Both the position numbers and the translations under genes were made by a program. From the NCBI GenBank assembly GCA_963825625.1, contig CAWGUF010000026.1, positions 62,001 through 126,000 on the forward strand: a stretch of 64,000 bases of DNA. Reading direction: 5' to 3'. Below are positions 53,902 to 63,670 of the stretch, one piece after another. This stretch comes from CAMDPA01 sp963825625. Its GTDB lineage: Bacteria > Pseudomonadota > Alphaproteobacteria > Rhizobiales > Hyphomicrobiaceae. Numbering within the stretch: position 1 is the stretch's first letter; every line of letters begins with the position of its first letter. The notes beneath the pieces were generated by a model. The model was not told the origin of the DNA. It was given only the letters and a program-made list of their open reading frames with translations, and searched no databases.

Positions 53902-56274
53902 TCAGGCTCCGGACTTGCTGGGGGCATCGAATGCGGCTGCGATATCGCTCCAGCGGACGGGCGTTGCATTGAGCTCTGTGCGGAAGGGGCGTAGTGCATC
54001 GCACACAGCATTGGCGAGCACGACCGGGGGAGCAATGGCGCCGCCTTCACCCAGCCCCTTTACGCCGAGTGGATTGAGTGGTGACGGCGATTCCTGGTGG
54101 ACGACGGTGATCGGGGGGACGTCGGAGGCTGTCGGAAGCAGATAGTCCATCAGACTGCCTGTCATGAGCTGGCAGTCGTCGTCGTAGGCCAGCTCCTCCA
54201 GCATGCCGCCGCCCAGCCCCTGGACCAAGCCGCCCTTGACCTGTCCATCAGCTATTGCAGGGTTTACCAGCACGCCGGCATCGTGGACTTCGACGTAGCG
54301 CTCGATCTTGAAGCAGCCGGTCTCCGGATCGACCTCGAGGATGGCAGCGTTGGCAGCGTAGGCCCAAGTGACTGTGGGGGGCTCGTAATAGGATGTCGCT
54401 TCCAGGCCGGCCTCGATGCCGGGAGGGCGCTTCGTGTCCCAGCCGGGCTTGGCGGCGCGGGCTATGTCCCGGAAGCTGACGTGCAGCCCCGGTGCGCCCT
54501 TTACGCCGACGCCACCATCACGCAATTCAAGATCCGCTTCCGATGTCTCCAGCATCTCGCCGGCAATCGCCATGACCTTGAGCTTGATCTTGTCGCTGGC
54601 CTGGCCGATCGCGCCTGAAGCCGTGACCGTGCTGCGACTGGCGATCGTCCCATAACCCTGGGTAACCTGCGCGGTGTCGGCAACAGTGACGTATACGTCA
54701 TCGATCGGCACCTTCCACATGTCGGCGGCGATCTGAGCGAAAATCGTCTCATGGCCCTGGCCCTGAGGACAGGCACCGACGGCGACCATGATCTTGCCGG
54801 AGGCATCGATCTTGACGGTGGCGCCCTCGAACGGGCCGACGCCGGTGCCTTCCGTGTAGCAGCCGAGCCCGAGGCCGATGTAGCGGCCTTCAGCCAGTGC
54901 CGCAGCCTGGCGCTTGCGGATCGCATCAAGACCGCCCAGCTCGTCAAGCGCACGCCTGAGCGCCTTGGGATAATCGCCGCTGTCGTAGACGATGGAGACG
55001 CCGTCGCGATAGACGAGGCCGACGTCGTAGGGCATGCGCTCGGCCGGGATCATGTTCAGAAACCGGACTTCCGCGGGGTCCAGGCCCAAGTGGTTGGCCA
55101 TGAGGTCGACCGCGCGCTCCATCGCGAATACCACCTCGGGCCGGCCGGCGCCGCGATAAGGTGCGTTCGGGGTTCGGTTGGTCAGAACGACACGGCAATC
55201 GCAGGCATAGTTCGGAATGTCATAGGGGCCCAGCATGTGAGCAATCGAATTGCCGGCGATGGCAGCGCCGACGGGTGTGTAGGCGCCCGAATCGACAAGG
55301 AAGGAGCAGGACACAGCCTGGATGCGGCCGCGATCGTCGAAGCCGATTTCGACATCGTAGACGTTGTCGCGCGAGTGAGCGGCATTGAGGATGTGCTCGT
55401 GCCGGTCCTCGATCCATTTGACCGGACGGCCCAGCTTGCGCGCCAGCCATGCGATCAGAATGTCCTCGGGGTAGACATGGCCCTTGCCGCCGAAGCCGCC
55501 GCCGACATCAGGCGCGATACAACGTACACGCTCTTCCGGCATGTCGAGGGCTGTTGCCACCTCGCGCCGGACCCAATGCACGACCTGGGTCGACGACCAG
55601 ATGGTGAGGGTGTCGGTGCGCGCATCGTAATCGGCGACGACGCCCCTGCACTCGAGGGGCATGGCGGCGTAGCGATGATGAATGAAGCGCCGCTTGAGGC
55701 GATGCGGCGCCTTGGCAAGCGCCGCGGCGCCCTCGCCCTTCGTGGTGCTGAGAAAAGCGGCGGCGTTGCGACCGAGATGGTCGTGCACGAGCTGGGCGCC
55801 GTCGCGCAATGCGGCTTCGGCGTCGTTCAGCGCGGGAAGAGGGTCGAACTCCGCCTCGATCAACTCCAGCGCATCCTCGGCGAGATAGCGGCTGGCCGCG
55901 ACGACGAGGGCATAGGCCTCGCCGACATAGCGCACCCGGTCCTGCGGCACGAGAGGCTGCGGGGGAATGAGGATGTCGGATTGCACGCGGTCATTCCAGC
56001 CCTTCGGTGCCGCGACCTGCATCCCGCCAATGGGGGGAAGCTCGCTGCATACGTCGCTGCCTGCGGCGGCGAACACAACGCCTTCGGCGGCGCGTGCCCG
56101 TTCGACATCGACCTTCCGGATGACGGCATGCGGCTGGGAAGATCGTGCGAAGGCGACATGCACCATGCCCGGGAGCTGCAGATCAGCAACGAACTTGCCT
56201 TGTCCCAGCAGCAGGCGCTTGTCCTCGCGACGAGGCACGGACTGGCCGATGTATCCAGGAAGACCGTCAGCCAT
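53902..56274 (-). CDS. Molybdenum hydroxylase large subunit (xanthine dehydrogenase/CoxL family)
   Basis: About 790 residues; ATG 56274 (MADGLPGYIGQSVPRREDKR) overlaps the preceding gene by eight bases. It binds the molybdopterin-cytosine dinucleotide cofactor. Cofactor-binding segments: VGGGFGGKGHVYPED, NAPYRGAGRPEVVFAMER, ACPQGQGHETIFAQIAAD, and GVKGLGEGGAIAPP, whose Glu is the conserved active-site base. It lacks the AYRCSFR loop of true CO dehydrogenase, so it oxidises some other carbonyl, N-heterocycle or aldehyde compound. Confidence 0.93.
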   Translation of the reverse strand: MADGLPGYIGQSVPRREDKRLLLGQGKFVADLQLPGMVHVAFARSSQPHAVIRKVDVERARAAEGVVFAAAGSDVCSELPPIGGMQVAAPKGWNDRVQSDILIPPQPLVPQDRVRYVGEAYALVVAASRYLAEDALELIEAEFDPLPALNDAEAALRDGAQLVHDHLGRNAAAFLSTTKGEGAAALAKAPHRLKRRFIHHRYAAMPLECRGVVADYDARTDTLTIWSSTQVVHWVRREVATALDMPEERVRCIAPDVGGGFGGKGHVYPEDILIAWLARKLGRPVKWIEDRHEHILNAAHSRDNVYDVEIGFDDRGRIQAVSCSFLVDSGAYTPVGAAIAGNSIAHMLGPYDIPNYACDCRVVLTNRTPNAPYRGAGRPEVVFAMERAVDLMANHLGLDPAEVRFLNMIPAERMPYDVGLVYRDGVSIVYDSGDYPKALRRALDELGGLDAIRKRQAAALAEGRYIGLGLGCYTEGTGVGPFEGATVKIDASGKIMVAVGACPQGQGHETIFAQIAADMWKVPIDDVYVTVADTAQVTQGYGTIASRSTVTASGAIGQASDKIKLKVMAIAGEMLETSEADLELRDGGVGVKGAPGLHVSFRDIARAAKPGWDTKRPPGIEAGLEATSYYEPPTVTWAYAANAAILEVDPETGCFKIERYVEVHDAGVLVNPAIADGQVKGGLVQGLGGGMLEELAYDDDCQLMTGSLMDYLLPTASDVPPITVVHQESPSPLNPLGVKGLGEGGAIAPPVVLANAVCDALRPFRTELNATPVRWSDIAAAFDAPSKSGA

Positions 56275-56776
56275 CTGCTTCAGCTCCGGTTGTTTTCGCC
56301 TGGCCGTGGACCTGGCGCGCATATTCGGCAACGGCGTTGACGATGCCCTCATAGCCGGTGCATCTGCACAGGGCGGCGGACATGCCGATGCGTATCTCAC
56401 GCTCGGTGAGCGATTTCGTGGACTGGACGAGGTCGAGAGCGGTCATCAGCATTCCCGGCGTGCAGAAGCCGCATTGCAGCGCGCGGTGCTTGGCGAACAG
56501 CTTCTGCAACGGGTGCATCTCGCCGTTGGCGGCGAGCCCTTCAATCGTACCGATCTCGGCGCCGTCCGCTTGAACGGCAAACATCAGGCACGAGCGCGCC
56601 GCGGCGCCATTGAACATGATGGTGCAGGCGCCGCATACGCCATGCTCGCAGCCAACGTGGGTGCCGGTCAATCCGAGTACATCCCGCAGGAAATCTGCAA
56701 GCAAGAGGCGAGGCTCGGCCGGGCCGCTCATCGTCCTGCCGTTGACCTTCAATGTGACGGTGCGCACTTCGCTCAT
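56267..56776 (-). CDS. Molybdenum hydroxylase [2Fe-2S] small subunit (CoxS family)
   Basis: 169 residues starting MSEVRTVTLKVNGRTMSG. The plant-type ferredoxin cluster is GCEHGVCGACT ... ARSCLMF; the second cluster is LQCGFCTPGMLM ... ALCRCTGYEGI. The start overlaps the coxM stop (ATGA) and its stop overlaps the coxL start. A longer frame continues upstream within coxM, but only as a shadow. Confidence 0.95.
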   Translation of the reverse strand: MSEVRTVTLKVNGRTMSGPAEPRLLLADFLRDVLGLTGTHVGCEHGVCGACTIMFNGAAARSCLMFAVQADGAEIGTIEGLAANGEMHPLQKLFAKHRALQCGFCTPGMLMTALDLVQSTKSLTEREIRIGMSAALCRCTGYEGIVNAVAEYARQVHGQAKTTGAEADG

Positions 56777-57645
56777 GCCGCTCTCCGTGCTTGATCGATG
56801 GCCTGGACGATCGCACGCCGGCTCAAGACGCCGATGAGCCGGCTGCGATAGGCAGCGGTGGCATGAAGATCGCCTTGTGGTGTGACGTCGTGCACGGCTG
56901 CGGCTGCTGCCGATCGCACCACACCATCCGTCGGCTCGTGCGAGCGCAGCGCGGTCTCCGCCGATGACAATCTGACGGCGTTGGGACCGGCACCACATGC
57001 CGCGAGGCGAACGTCTGCTACATTCGGGCCGTCGAGTGTGATCTGGGCTGCAATGCCGACAAGCGCGTAGTCGCCATGGCGACGAGAGATCTCGACGAAC
57101 GCAGTGCCAGTTCCAGCGCGGATCTTTGGCACCCGGATCTCGACAAGCAACTCGTCCGGAGCGATGACCGTCGTCATGACGCCGGTGAAGAAGTCGCCGG
57201 CCCGGACGTGGCGCTCGCCGCGTGTGCTGCGCACGACCAACTCTGCTTCCAACGCGAGGATCGCGGCGGGATATTCGGCGGCCGGATCGGCATTGGCGAT
57301 GCTGCCGCCTATCGTCCCGCGCCGCCGGATCGGGAGGTGGGCGATATTGAGCGTGGCCTGGTGCAGCAGCGGAGCGTGCCTGGCGACGAGGTCGCTGACT
57401 TCGATGTCCCGTTCCCTGCTCATGGCGCCGATGGCGAGGCAATCTCCCGCGTCCCGGATATAGGCAAGTGCCGGGATGCGGTTGAGGTCGATCAGAACCG
57501 GCGGCTGCGCCAACCGGAAGTTCATCATCGGGACCAGGCTCTGGCCGCCGGCCAGAGCGCGTGCATCGGGGGCGTGCTCATGCAGGAGAGCGAGGGCCTC
57601 ATCGATGCTGGATGGTGCGAAGTGTCGAAAGGGTGCTGGCTTCAC
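56773..57645 (-). CDS. Molybdenum hydroxylase FAD-binding medium subunit (CoxM family)
   Basis: Protein of 290 residues, first of the three hydroxylase genes. FAD segments: ARALAGGQSLVPMMNFRL (the AGGxS loop), HLPIRRRGTIGGSIANADPA (the TIGG loop) and MTTVIAPDELLVEIRVPK. It passes electrons from the [2Fe-2S] centres to an acceptor. Confidence 0.95.
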   Translation of the reverse strand: MKPAPFRHFAPSSIDEALALLHEHAPDARALAGGQSLVPMMNFRLAQPPVLIDLNRIPALAYIRDAGDCLAIGAMSRERDIEVSDLVARHAPLLHQATLNIAHLPIRRRGTIGGSIANADPAAEYPAAILALEAELVVRSTRGERHVRAGDFFTGVMTTVIAPDELLVEIRVPKIRAGTGTAFVEISRRHGDYALVGIAAQITLDGPNVADVRLAACGAGPNAVRLSSAETALRSHEPTDGVVRSAAAAAVHDVTPQGDLHATAAYRSRLIGVLSRRAIVQAIDQARRAA

Positions 57646-57730
57646 CTAGGCCTACCTGGGGTGTCGTGTTGGTGGTGGCGATCTTGCACCGCGGGCGGGG
57701 AAGCGGTCAACGTGGCGTTGAAGGCAAGGT

Positions 57731-58672
57731 TCAGTGTTGGAGGGCAGCAAGCTCCGAAATGTAATCGTCCAGGCCGGTATCGAGCGTATACGCTGGGCTC
57801 CAGCCCAGGTGCTCACGGGCGCGAGTGAGATCGAGGTGCTGCAGCCGGGAGACTGGGGACTTACCAGGGATGATCTGGACATCGAGGCGGGGAAGCTTGC
57901 GCTTCAGCGTCTCAAGCAAGACGTCGAACGTGGTGGTGACGCCAGTACCGATGTTGAAGGTATTGACGGATGGCATGGCGACAGTGGCAGCAACGTCTAT
58001 CGCCTTGCCCACATCCTTGGCGTAGAGATATTCGAAGGCCATGGTTTGCTCCTGGGGGATGCGAGCGGGGGTGCCTGTCAAGCCAGCCTTGACGAGGTCC
58101 TGGACCTTCTCGCCACCGCCGGAGCCGCCCCAGAAGTGGCCTACGCCATAGACGTTCGCCGGCCGCAGGACGATCAGCTCGAAACCATACGTCCGCTGGT
58201 AGGCCTCCAATATCAGCTCCTGCGCGGCCTTGAAGTTGCCGTATGGGACGCCGCTGCCAAGCGGGAAATCTTCTTTGACCGGCTCGGGCATCGGACGTCG
58301 CCAATCGTAGGCGCCGAATGTGCTGATGTGGACGAGGCGGCGGACACCGGTCAGGCGGATCGCCTCGGCAAGGGTCTGGGTGCCGCCGATGTTGAGGCTG
58401 AAGCCGTTATGTAAAGGCTTGGCGGCACGCTGGCCGATGAGGGATGCCGTATGGACGACGGTCTCCACCTTGTTGCGCGCGAACAGGTCTGCTAGCCCCT
58501 CCAAGCTGCGTACGTCCTCGACAACCTGCTCGACGGGGGTGTCGCCGAGCTTCATGCGCAAGAAGTCGCCGCGCGGAATCGGATCGACGAATATTACGCG
58601 TTCCTGGCGGCGGAGGGCGTGTTGCGCAAATGAGGCGCCGATCAGGCCGGCTCCGGTCACGACGGTCGTCAT
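57731..58672 (-). CDS. NAD-dependent epimerase/dehydratase family protein
   Basis: About 313 residues from ATG 58672 (MTTVVTGAGLIGASFAQHAL). GxxGxxG-type NAD motif (GAGLIGA), active-site-like YxxxK in VPYGNFKAAQELIL, and LIVLRPANVYGVG. Extended SDR fold. Substrate unknown; it lies 17 bases after an SDR gene on the same strand. Confidence 0.9.
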   Translation of the reverse strand: MTTVVTGAGLIGASFAQHALRRQERVIFVDPIPRGDFLRMKLGDTPVEQVVEDVRSLEGLADLFARNKVETVVHTASLIGQRAAKPLHNGFSLNIGGTQTLAEAIRLTGVRRLVHISTFGAYDWRRPMPEPVKEDFPLGSGVPYGNFKAAQELILEAYQRTYGFELIVLRPANVYGVGHFWGGSGGGEKVQDLVKAGLTGTPARIPQEQTMAFEYLYAKDVGKAIDVAATVAMPSVNTFNIGTGVTTTFDVLLETLKRKLPRLDVQIIPGKSPVSRLQHLDLTRAREHLGWSPAYTLDTGLDDYISELAALQH

Positions 58673-58689
58673 TCCGATGGCTCCATGTC

Positions 58690-59556
58690 TCAGGGGTTCA
58701 AGTCTGGCCAGATGCTTTGCTGCCCTACGCCGGGCCAAGCAATAGGCGCGGATGCTTTTGCCGCAGCCTCGCGTCCTGGCAGCGCAGGGTCCCAGCCGGT
58801 GCCGGTCAGCCGATGGCCGCTGAAGCCGGCGGCAGCGTCCGACATCAACCAGACGATGGGGGTCTGCATGACTTCAGGTTGAATCATCTGTGCCCGGTTG
58901 GGTGACGACGCGGCCGGCACCATGCCGGTATTGGCTGGGCCGCCGGGAACCAGCACGTTGACGGTGACGCCGGTGCTCTCGAGGTCTTTGGCCCAGCAGG
59001 CCGAGTGTGCTTCCAGAGCGGCCTTCGACGGTCCGTAAGGTGTCCAACCGCGGCGGATCATGGTGTCCATGCTGGTCGTGACGTTGACAATGCGCCCCCA
59101 GTTGCGAGCCAGGAAGGTGGGCGCCGCCGCCTTTGCTAGGAGGTAGGCGGCGCGGACGTTGACGTCGAAGATGGCCTGCCAGCGGTCTTCCGGCACTTCC
59201 CAGAAGGGGATGTTGCGTTGGTAGTAGTCCTCTCGAATTGTAGAAAGTCCGAGTCCGGCATTGTTTACCAGGCCGTGCAGGGTGCCAAAGGCGTCAAGCA
59301 CGGTTGGCACAACAGTGGTGCACTGCTGTGTGTCCGCGAGGTCGACCGCGATTGGCAGGATGCGGCCTTTACGGGATTTGGTCGCGAGTTCTGCTGCAAG
59401 CGCTTCCAAGGCGCTGGCGGACACGTCGACGGCGGCGACGGATGCCCCGGCTGTTGCCAACGCCACGGTCATGGCGCGGCCGAGGCCGCCGGCAGCGCCG
59501 GTGACGATGATGCATTTGTCTGCCAAGGAGACGTCGTCTGAGATGTCGTCGGGCAT
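58690..59556 (-). CDS. Short-chain dehydrogenase/reductase
   Basis: Protein of 288 residues. Cofactor motif TGAAGGLGRAM, NNAG in LHGLVNNAGLGLS, Ser in NVTTSMDTM, and catalytic YxxxK in PYGPSKAALEAH, followed by VTVNVLVPGGPANTGM. Start ATG 59556 lies five bases after the TRAP permease stop, with GGAG inside the end of that gene. NAD(P)H oxidoreductase, substrate unknown. Confidence 0.93.
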   Translation of the reverse strand: MPDDISDDVSLADKCIIVTGAAGGLGRAMTVALATAGASVAAVDVSASALEALAAELATKSRKGRILPIAVDLADTQQCTTVVPTVLDAFGTLHGLVNNAGLGLSTIREDYYQRNIPFWEVPEDRWQAIFDVNVRAAYLLAKAAAPTFLARNWGRIVNVTTSMDTMIRRGWTPYGPSKAALEAHSACWAKDLESTGVTVNVLVPGGPANTGMVPAASSPNRAQMIQPEVMQTPIVWLMSDAAAGFSGHRLTGTGWDPALPGREAAAKASAPIAWPGVGQQSIWPDLNP

Positions 59557-59561
59557 GACTG

Positions 59562-61506
59562 CTACTCCGCAGCGGTTTGCTGAGCTCGTAAGCGCCTGGT
59601 CGCAACGTATTCGCTTACCAGCACCAATGCGCCCAATGCCAAGCCTGCCAAGTTGACGATGTGCTGGCTTTGAACGGCGGCGGCCGGCATCAGCGTGGCA
59701 GCGCCGGCCAGAAACACGATGACCCGAACCGGCACCGAGAGTAATCGGGTGAAGTAGCCGACCATGCCGACCGACATCATGTAGATGCCAATGAATGCCG
59801 TGCTGACATCGAATGCGATGTCGAGCGGCTTGCCGAACAGGAGCAGCGTCGGGGAAACGGCAAACAGGAAAGGTACGACGTAGGCGGTCCAGCCAAGTCG
59901 CATTGCGGCGAAGCCAATTCGGATAGGATCAGCCTTGGCGATCGGGGCGGCGGTAAAGGCGCAGAGAGCCACGGGGGGTGTCAGCATCGACATCAAGCCG
60001 AAGTACAGAATGAACAGGTGTGCCGCAAACGGATGTATACCAGAATCGACGAGGGAAGGCACAATGAGGGCGGCGAGCAGCACGTAGATGCCGGAGGTCG
60101 GCATCCCCATTCCGAGCAGAATGCTGGCGAAGGCGGCAATCAACAGCAGGAGCAGCACGCTGCCTGTCGCCAGTCGCGCCAATACGTCGGTGATGGCGAA
60201 ACCGATGGTCGTGTAGTTGATGATGCCGATGACCATTCCTGCCGCGGCGACGATCATGATCAGCTCGACCATGACCCTGCCGGTATCGCGGACGGCTTCG
60301 AACAGCTTGGTGAAGGTCATGCGCTCGCCGTTGTAGGAGCGGATCGCACCTAGAACCGCCATCGCGGCGCACGCGAATATCGCGGCCTGCTCGGCTTCCA
60401 TCGCCAACGCAAACATGGCATAGAGCAGCACGACGAAGGGTACGATGAAATGCCAGCCTTGGGCGAGCACCCGCCGTGCGTTCGGGAGTTCGACATCGGC
60501 GACCGCGATCCGGATCTTTGCCGCGATCAGGTCGACTTCGACGAATACGGCGTAGTAGTAGAGCAGCGCAGGCACCAGCGCGGCCAGCACGACCTCGGCG
60601 TAGGACACTTCCAGGAATTCGGCCATCAGGAATGCGGCAGCCCCCATCATCGGTGGCATGAATTGTCCGCCGGTCGAGGCCACCGCCTCGATCGCGCCGG
60701 CCTGCACGCGGCGTGTAGCCCGACTTCTTCATCAGCGGGATGGTGATCACCCCGGTCGAGGCGACGTTGGATACGGCGCTGCCGGAGATGGTGCCGAACA
60801 GGCCCGACGCGACGACCGCGATCTTGGCCGCTCCGCCGCGCGTGCGCCCCATCATGGCCATCGAGATGTCGGTGATGAACTGGCCGCCGCCCGTCTTTAC
60901 GAGCAGGCTGCCGAGAAACACGAACGCGACGACCACGGAAATGGCAATCTTCATGGGCGCGCCGAACAAGGCATTGGCTTGCCAACCCAAGTAGATGAAG
61001 GCCTCGTCGAGTTTGGCAGGCGTGCCAGCCAGCTGCCCGGGCACGAGATCGGCTACCCACATGTAGACGACGAAGCCGAGGACAACGCAAAGAAGTGTGT
61101 ATCCGGTCGTGCGCCGCAGGCCCTCGAGCGCGAGAAGCACGACGACAGCGCCGGTCACGATGGCCTGCCAGCCGCCAAAGCCGACGATCTGCTCGGTGAA
61201 GTGCTTGTAGTCGACCACCATCCAGGTCGTCGTGACGGTTCCGATCAGAGCTGCGAGCACATCATACCAGGCAATCCGTTCCGCCAGTCCACCGTTGATG
61301 TCGAGGGTCAAGAATACAATGACGACGGCGGCTCCGAAGGCTCCGATCAGCAGCTGTTGATCGAAGAAGGCGAAGCCGAGAGTCGGTGTGGACGTTCATT
61401 GCCCACAGCAGCGGGACGATGGTGAGCATCACCGCCGCGTGTCGACCACACCGCGAACAAGACGGCTCTCGGCAGTCGATGCGCGCGTTTCGACCTGGTC
61501 GTTCAT
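59562..61506 (-). pseudogene. Fused TRAP transporter permease (4TM/12TM), frame broken three times
   Basis: A TAXI-type TRAP permease combining small and large membrane subunits. Reading across frames from ATG 61506 (MNDQVETRASTAESRLVRGV) gives about 648 residues. Shift 1 at about 61442: GVVD then HAAVMLTIVPLLWAMNVHTD. Shift 2 at about 61381: then LGFAFFDQQLLIGAFGAAVV, and on through SLLVKTGGGQFITDISMAMM and SGSAVSNVASTGVITIPLMK. Shift 3 at about 60708: SGYTP then VQAGAIEAVASTGGQFMPPM and the DctM-type remainder, with ASILLGMGMPTSGIYVLLAA. It is either a decayed gene or one with sequencing indels; the protein body between breaks is well conserved. Confidence 0.85.
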
Positions 61507-61553
61507 TTTGCGCCTCTGGCTCGACGGGCCGTCGGGTGACCAAGGAGAGCTTG

Positions 61554-62535
61554 CTACTTCATGATTATGCCGCCCTGCCAAATGCCAACCTCTTGCAGGA
61601 ACTTCGCGGCGCCTGGGTGGAATGGCGTGGTCGAGTGCTTCTGGCCCATGTCGCGCTTGGCGTCGAACCGGCCAAATGCGGGGACCGCTTTCAGCAACTC
61701 GGCCTTGTTCTCGTAGATCGCCTTGGTGACTGCGTAGGCGACATCGTCGGGCAGGAATTTGTTCGTTGTGATGTAGAAGGGATAGTCCATCGCTACGACG
61801 TCGTTGATCAGGCCGGGGATCTTGGGGTTTTTGGGAACCTTCTGCGGATAAGCCTCCGGGAACACGGCTTTCATTGACTTGACATCCGAGCCGATCGGGA
61901 TGAAGCGCAGTCCGCCGACGTTGCTCATCTGCGCATGCTGCTTGCGCGAGCCGCCGCTGCCGGGCGCCACCAATGCGCCGTCGACACGACCGCTTGCCAG
62001 CAGGTCTCCGCCCTTGATGTAGTTCGATGTCGGTACGCCTTGGATGTCAGTCGGCTTGATGCCTGCGCTGGCGAGCACCGCGCGCGACAACTCGACGAAA
62101 ATTGTCTGTGACGTGAACTCTGACGGGACACGCTTGCCCTTCAATTCCGCCAGGGCCTTGATACCGGAGTTGTTGGCTACAGCATAAAGGGTGCGCAACG
62201 GATAGATGCCGCAAAGGATGCGCGTATTCTTGAGTGGTTTGCCCTTGAAGGTTCGCCTCGCCCATGTAGATGTGGCGCGTCTCTAGAGCATTGTTGAGAC
62301 TGAAGTGGACCTTGTTGGCGTCGACCTGCGGCAGGACGGAGGAGCTGCCACCCATCGCACGCGAGCGGAGTTTCAGCTCCGTCTTTGAGTTCATCAACTG
62401 CGCGACTGCGGTGCCTGTGCTGAACGACAGAGAACCCTGGGGGCCGGTGCCGACAATCCAAAGGCCTTGAGCAGTGGCAGGGTGGGCAAAGCAGATCGCC
62501 AGAAATGCCGTGGCGGAAATGATTGGCAGCTTCAT
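61554..62535 (-). pseudogene. TAXI-type TRAP solute receptor, frame broken once
   Basis: Periplasmic receptor for the TRAP permease. From ATG 62535 (RBS GGGAGG): MKLPIISATAFLAICFAHPA signal, then GLWIVGTGPQGSLSFSTGTAVAQL, a typical TAXI start, through LETRHIYMGEAN. At about 62250 the frame changes (one extra C) and continues FKGKPLKNTRILCGIYPLRT, ALYAV-type core, and ends WQGGIIMK. Joined length is about 326 residues, normal for TAXI. It lies 47 bases upstream of the permease. Confidence 0.85.
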
Positions 62536-62809
62536 CGTTGTTTCCTCCCGATCAGCTGTTCTTTTGATGCCCCACTATGGACGCGAGACTGTCGCCTGAC
62601 AACCGTGATCGGCGGTGCTGAAGCTGCACCGACGCTGTCGTGAAATATGGTTTCAAAATGCGCGTGGGATCGGTTGACCCTCGCCGGGCTGCTAGATAGT
62701 GTGCGAAAGATCGAGCAAAACAGGTTGCGTTTCACTGGCTCGACCATGGTCAGATCAATGCCGGAATTCAGCGTGGAATTTTGTTCGCCGCAGCAGGGAG
62801 CACAACATC

Positions 62810-63631
62810 ATGCCCAAGCATTTGAGCGACGATCAGGTCGTGCAGTTCAAACGAGACGGCTTTATCTCTCCACTGTCAGCATTGTCTGCAGACGAGGCGG
62901 CGGCGTGCGTGGCCTGCGTGGAGGATTATGAGAAGCGCACCGGCCGTACGGCGATGAGCAGTCTCGCGCTCAAGGCGCATATGCCGTTCGGGTTGCTCAA
63001 TCGCGTGATACGAAACGAGAAATTACTTGATGCAGTGGAGGATCTGATCGGACCGAACATTTTATGCTGGGGATCCTCGTTCTTCGTGAAGGAGCCCAAG
63101 TCGGAGGCCTACGTCTCCTGGCATGCGGACACGTACTACTATGGCATCGAGCCGCAAGAGACGGTGACAGCGTGGATCGCGTTCACGCCGTCCAATCTGG
63201 TGTCCGGCTGCATTAAATGTATTCCGGGTAGTCATCTGGCAAAGACGGATTTCGACAACGCGCCGGATGAGAACAATATCCTGAAGCGGGGGCAGGTGAC
63301 GCGGGACGTCGACGAGTCCAAGGCCGTGGCGATGCCTCTGGAGCCGGGGCAATTCTCGATCCATCATGAATGTACAGTGCACGCTTCGGAGCCGAACAAC
63401 TCGGATTTCCGGCGGATCGGCTTGTCGATCCACTACTGTCCGACCTATGTGCGCGAGACAATGTACGACCCGATCGACGGCAAGAAGACGGCCGCGCTTG
63501 TGCGTGGTGTCGATGCGTATAACTACTGGGATCCGGAGCCGATGACCGAGGTGGATTACGATCCGGCGATCGCCAATCACATGGTGGAAGTCAGACGGCA
63601 ATTCATGTCGCGCAGCAAGGGGCGCGGCTGA
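62810..63631 (+). CDS. Phytanoyl-CoA dioxygenase family protein
   Basis: Iron(II)/2-oxoglutarate oxygenase of 273 residues. Start ATG 62810 with AGGGAG nine bases upstream. Iron ligands in SWHADTYYYG (HxD) and SIHHECTVHASEPN (His), followed by an Arg for 2-oxoglutarate (RRIGLSIHY). Substrate unknown. The gene is divergent from the TAXI receptor and 39 bases before the cupin gene. Confidence 0.92.
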   Translation: MPKHLSDDQVVQFKRDGFISPLSALSADEAAACVACVEDYEKRTGRTAMSSLALKAHMPFGLLNRVIRNEKLLDAVEDLIGPNILCWGSSFFVKEPKSEAYVSWHADTYYYGIEPQETVTAWIAFTPSNLVSGCIKCIPGSHLAKTDFDNAPDENNILKRGQVTRDVDESKAVAMPLEPGQFSIHHECTVHASEPNNSDFRRIGLSIHYCPTYVRETMYDPIDGKKTAALVRGVDAYNYWDPEPMTEVDYDPAIANHMVEVRRQFMSRSKGRG

Positions 63632-63670
63632 GCGGGGCAGGGTGTCTCGAGACTGCAGGAGGTTGATGGA

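Noticed and set aside
54751..56340. 529-codon plus-strand frame opposite coxL
   Set aside because: Antisense of the hydroxylase large subunit; no motif, no ribosome site.
53902..57645. True aerobic CO dehydrogenase (coxMSL)
   Set aside because: Gene order fits, but the large subunit has PYRGAGRPE where CO dehydrogenase has the AYRCSFR active-site loop.
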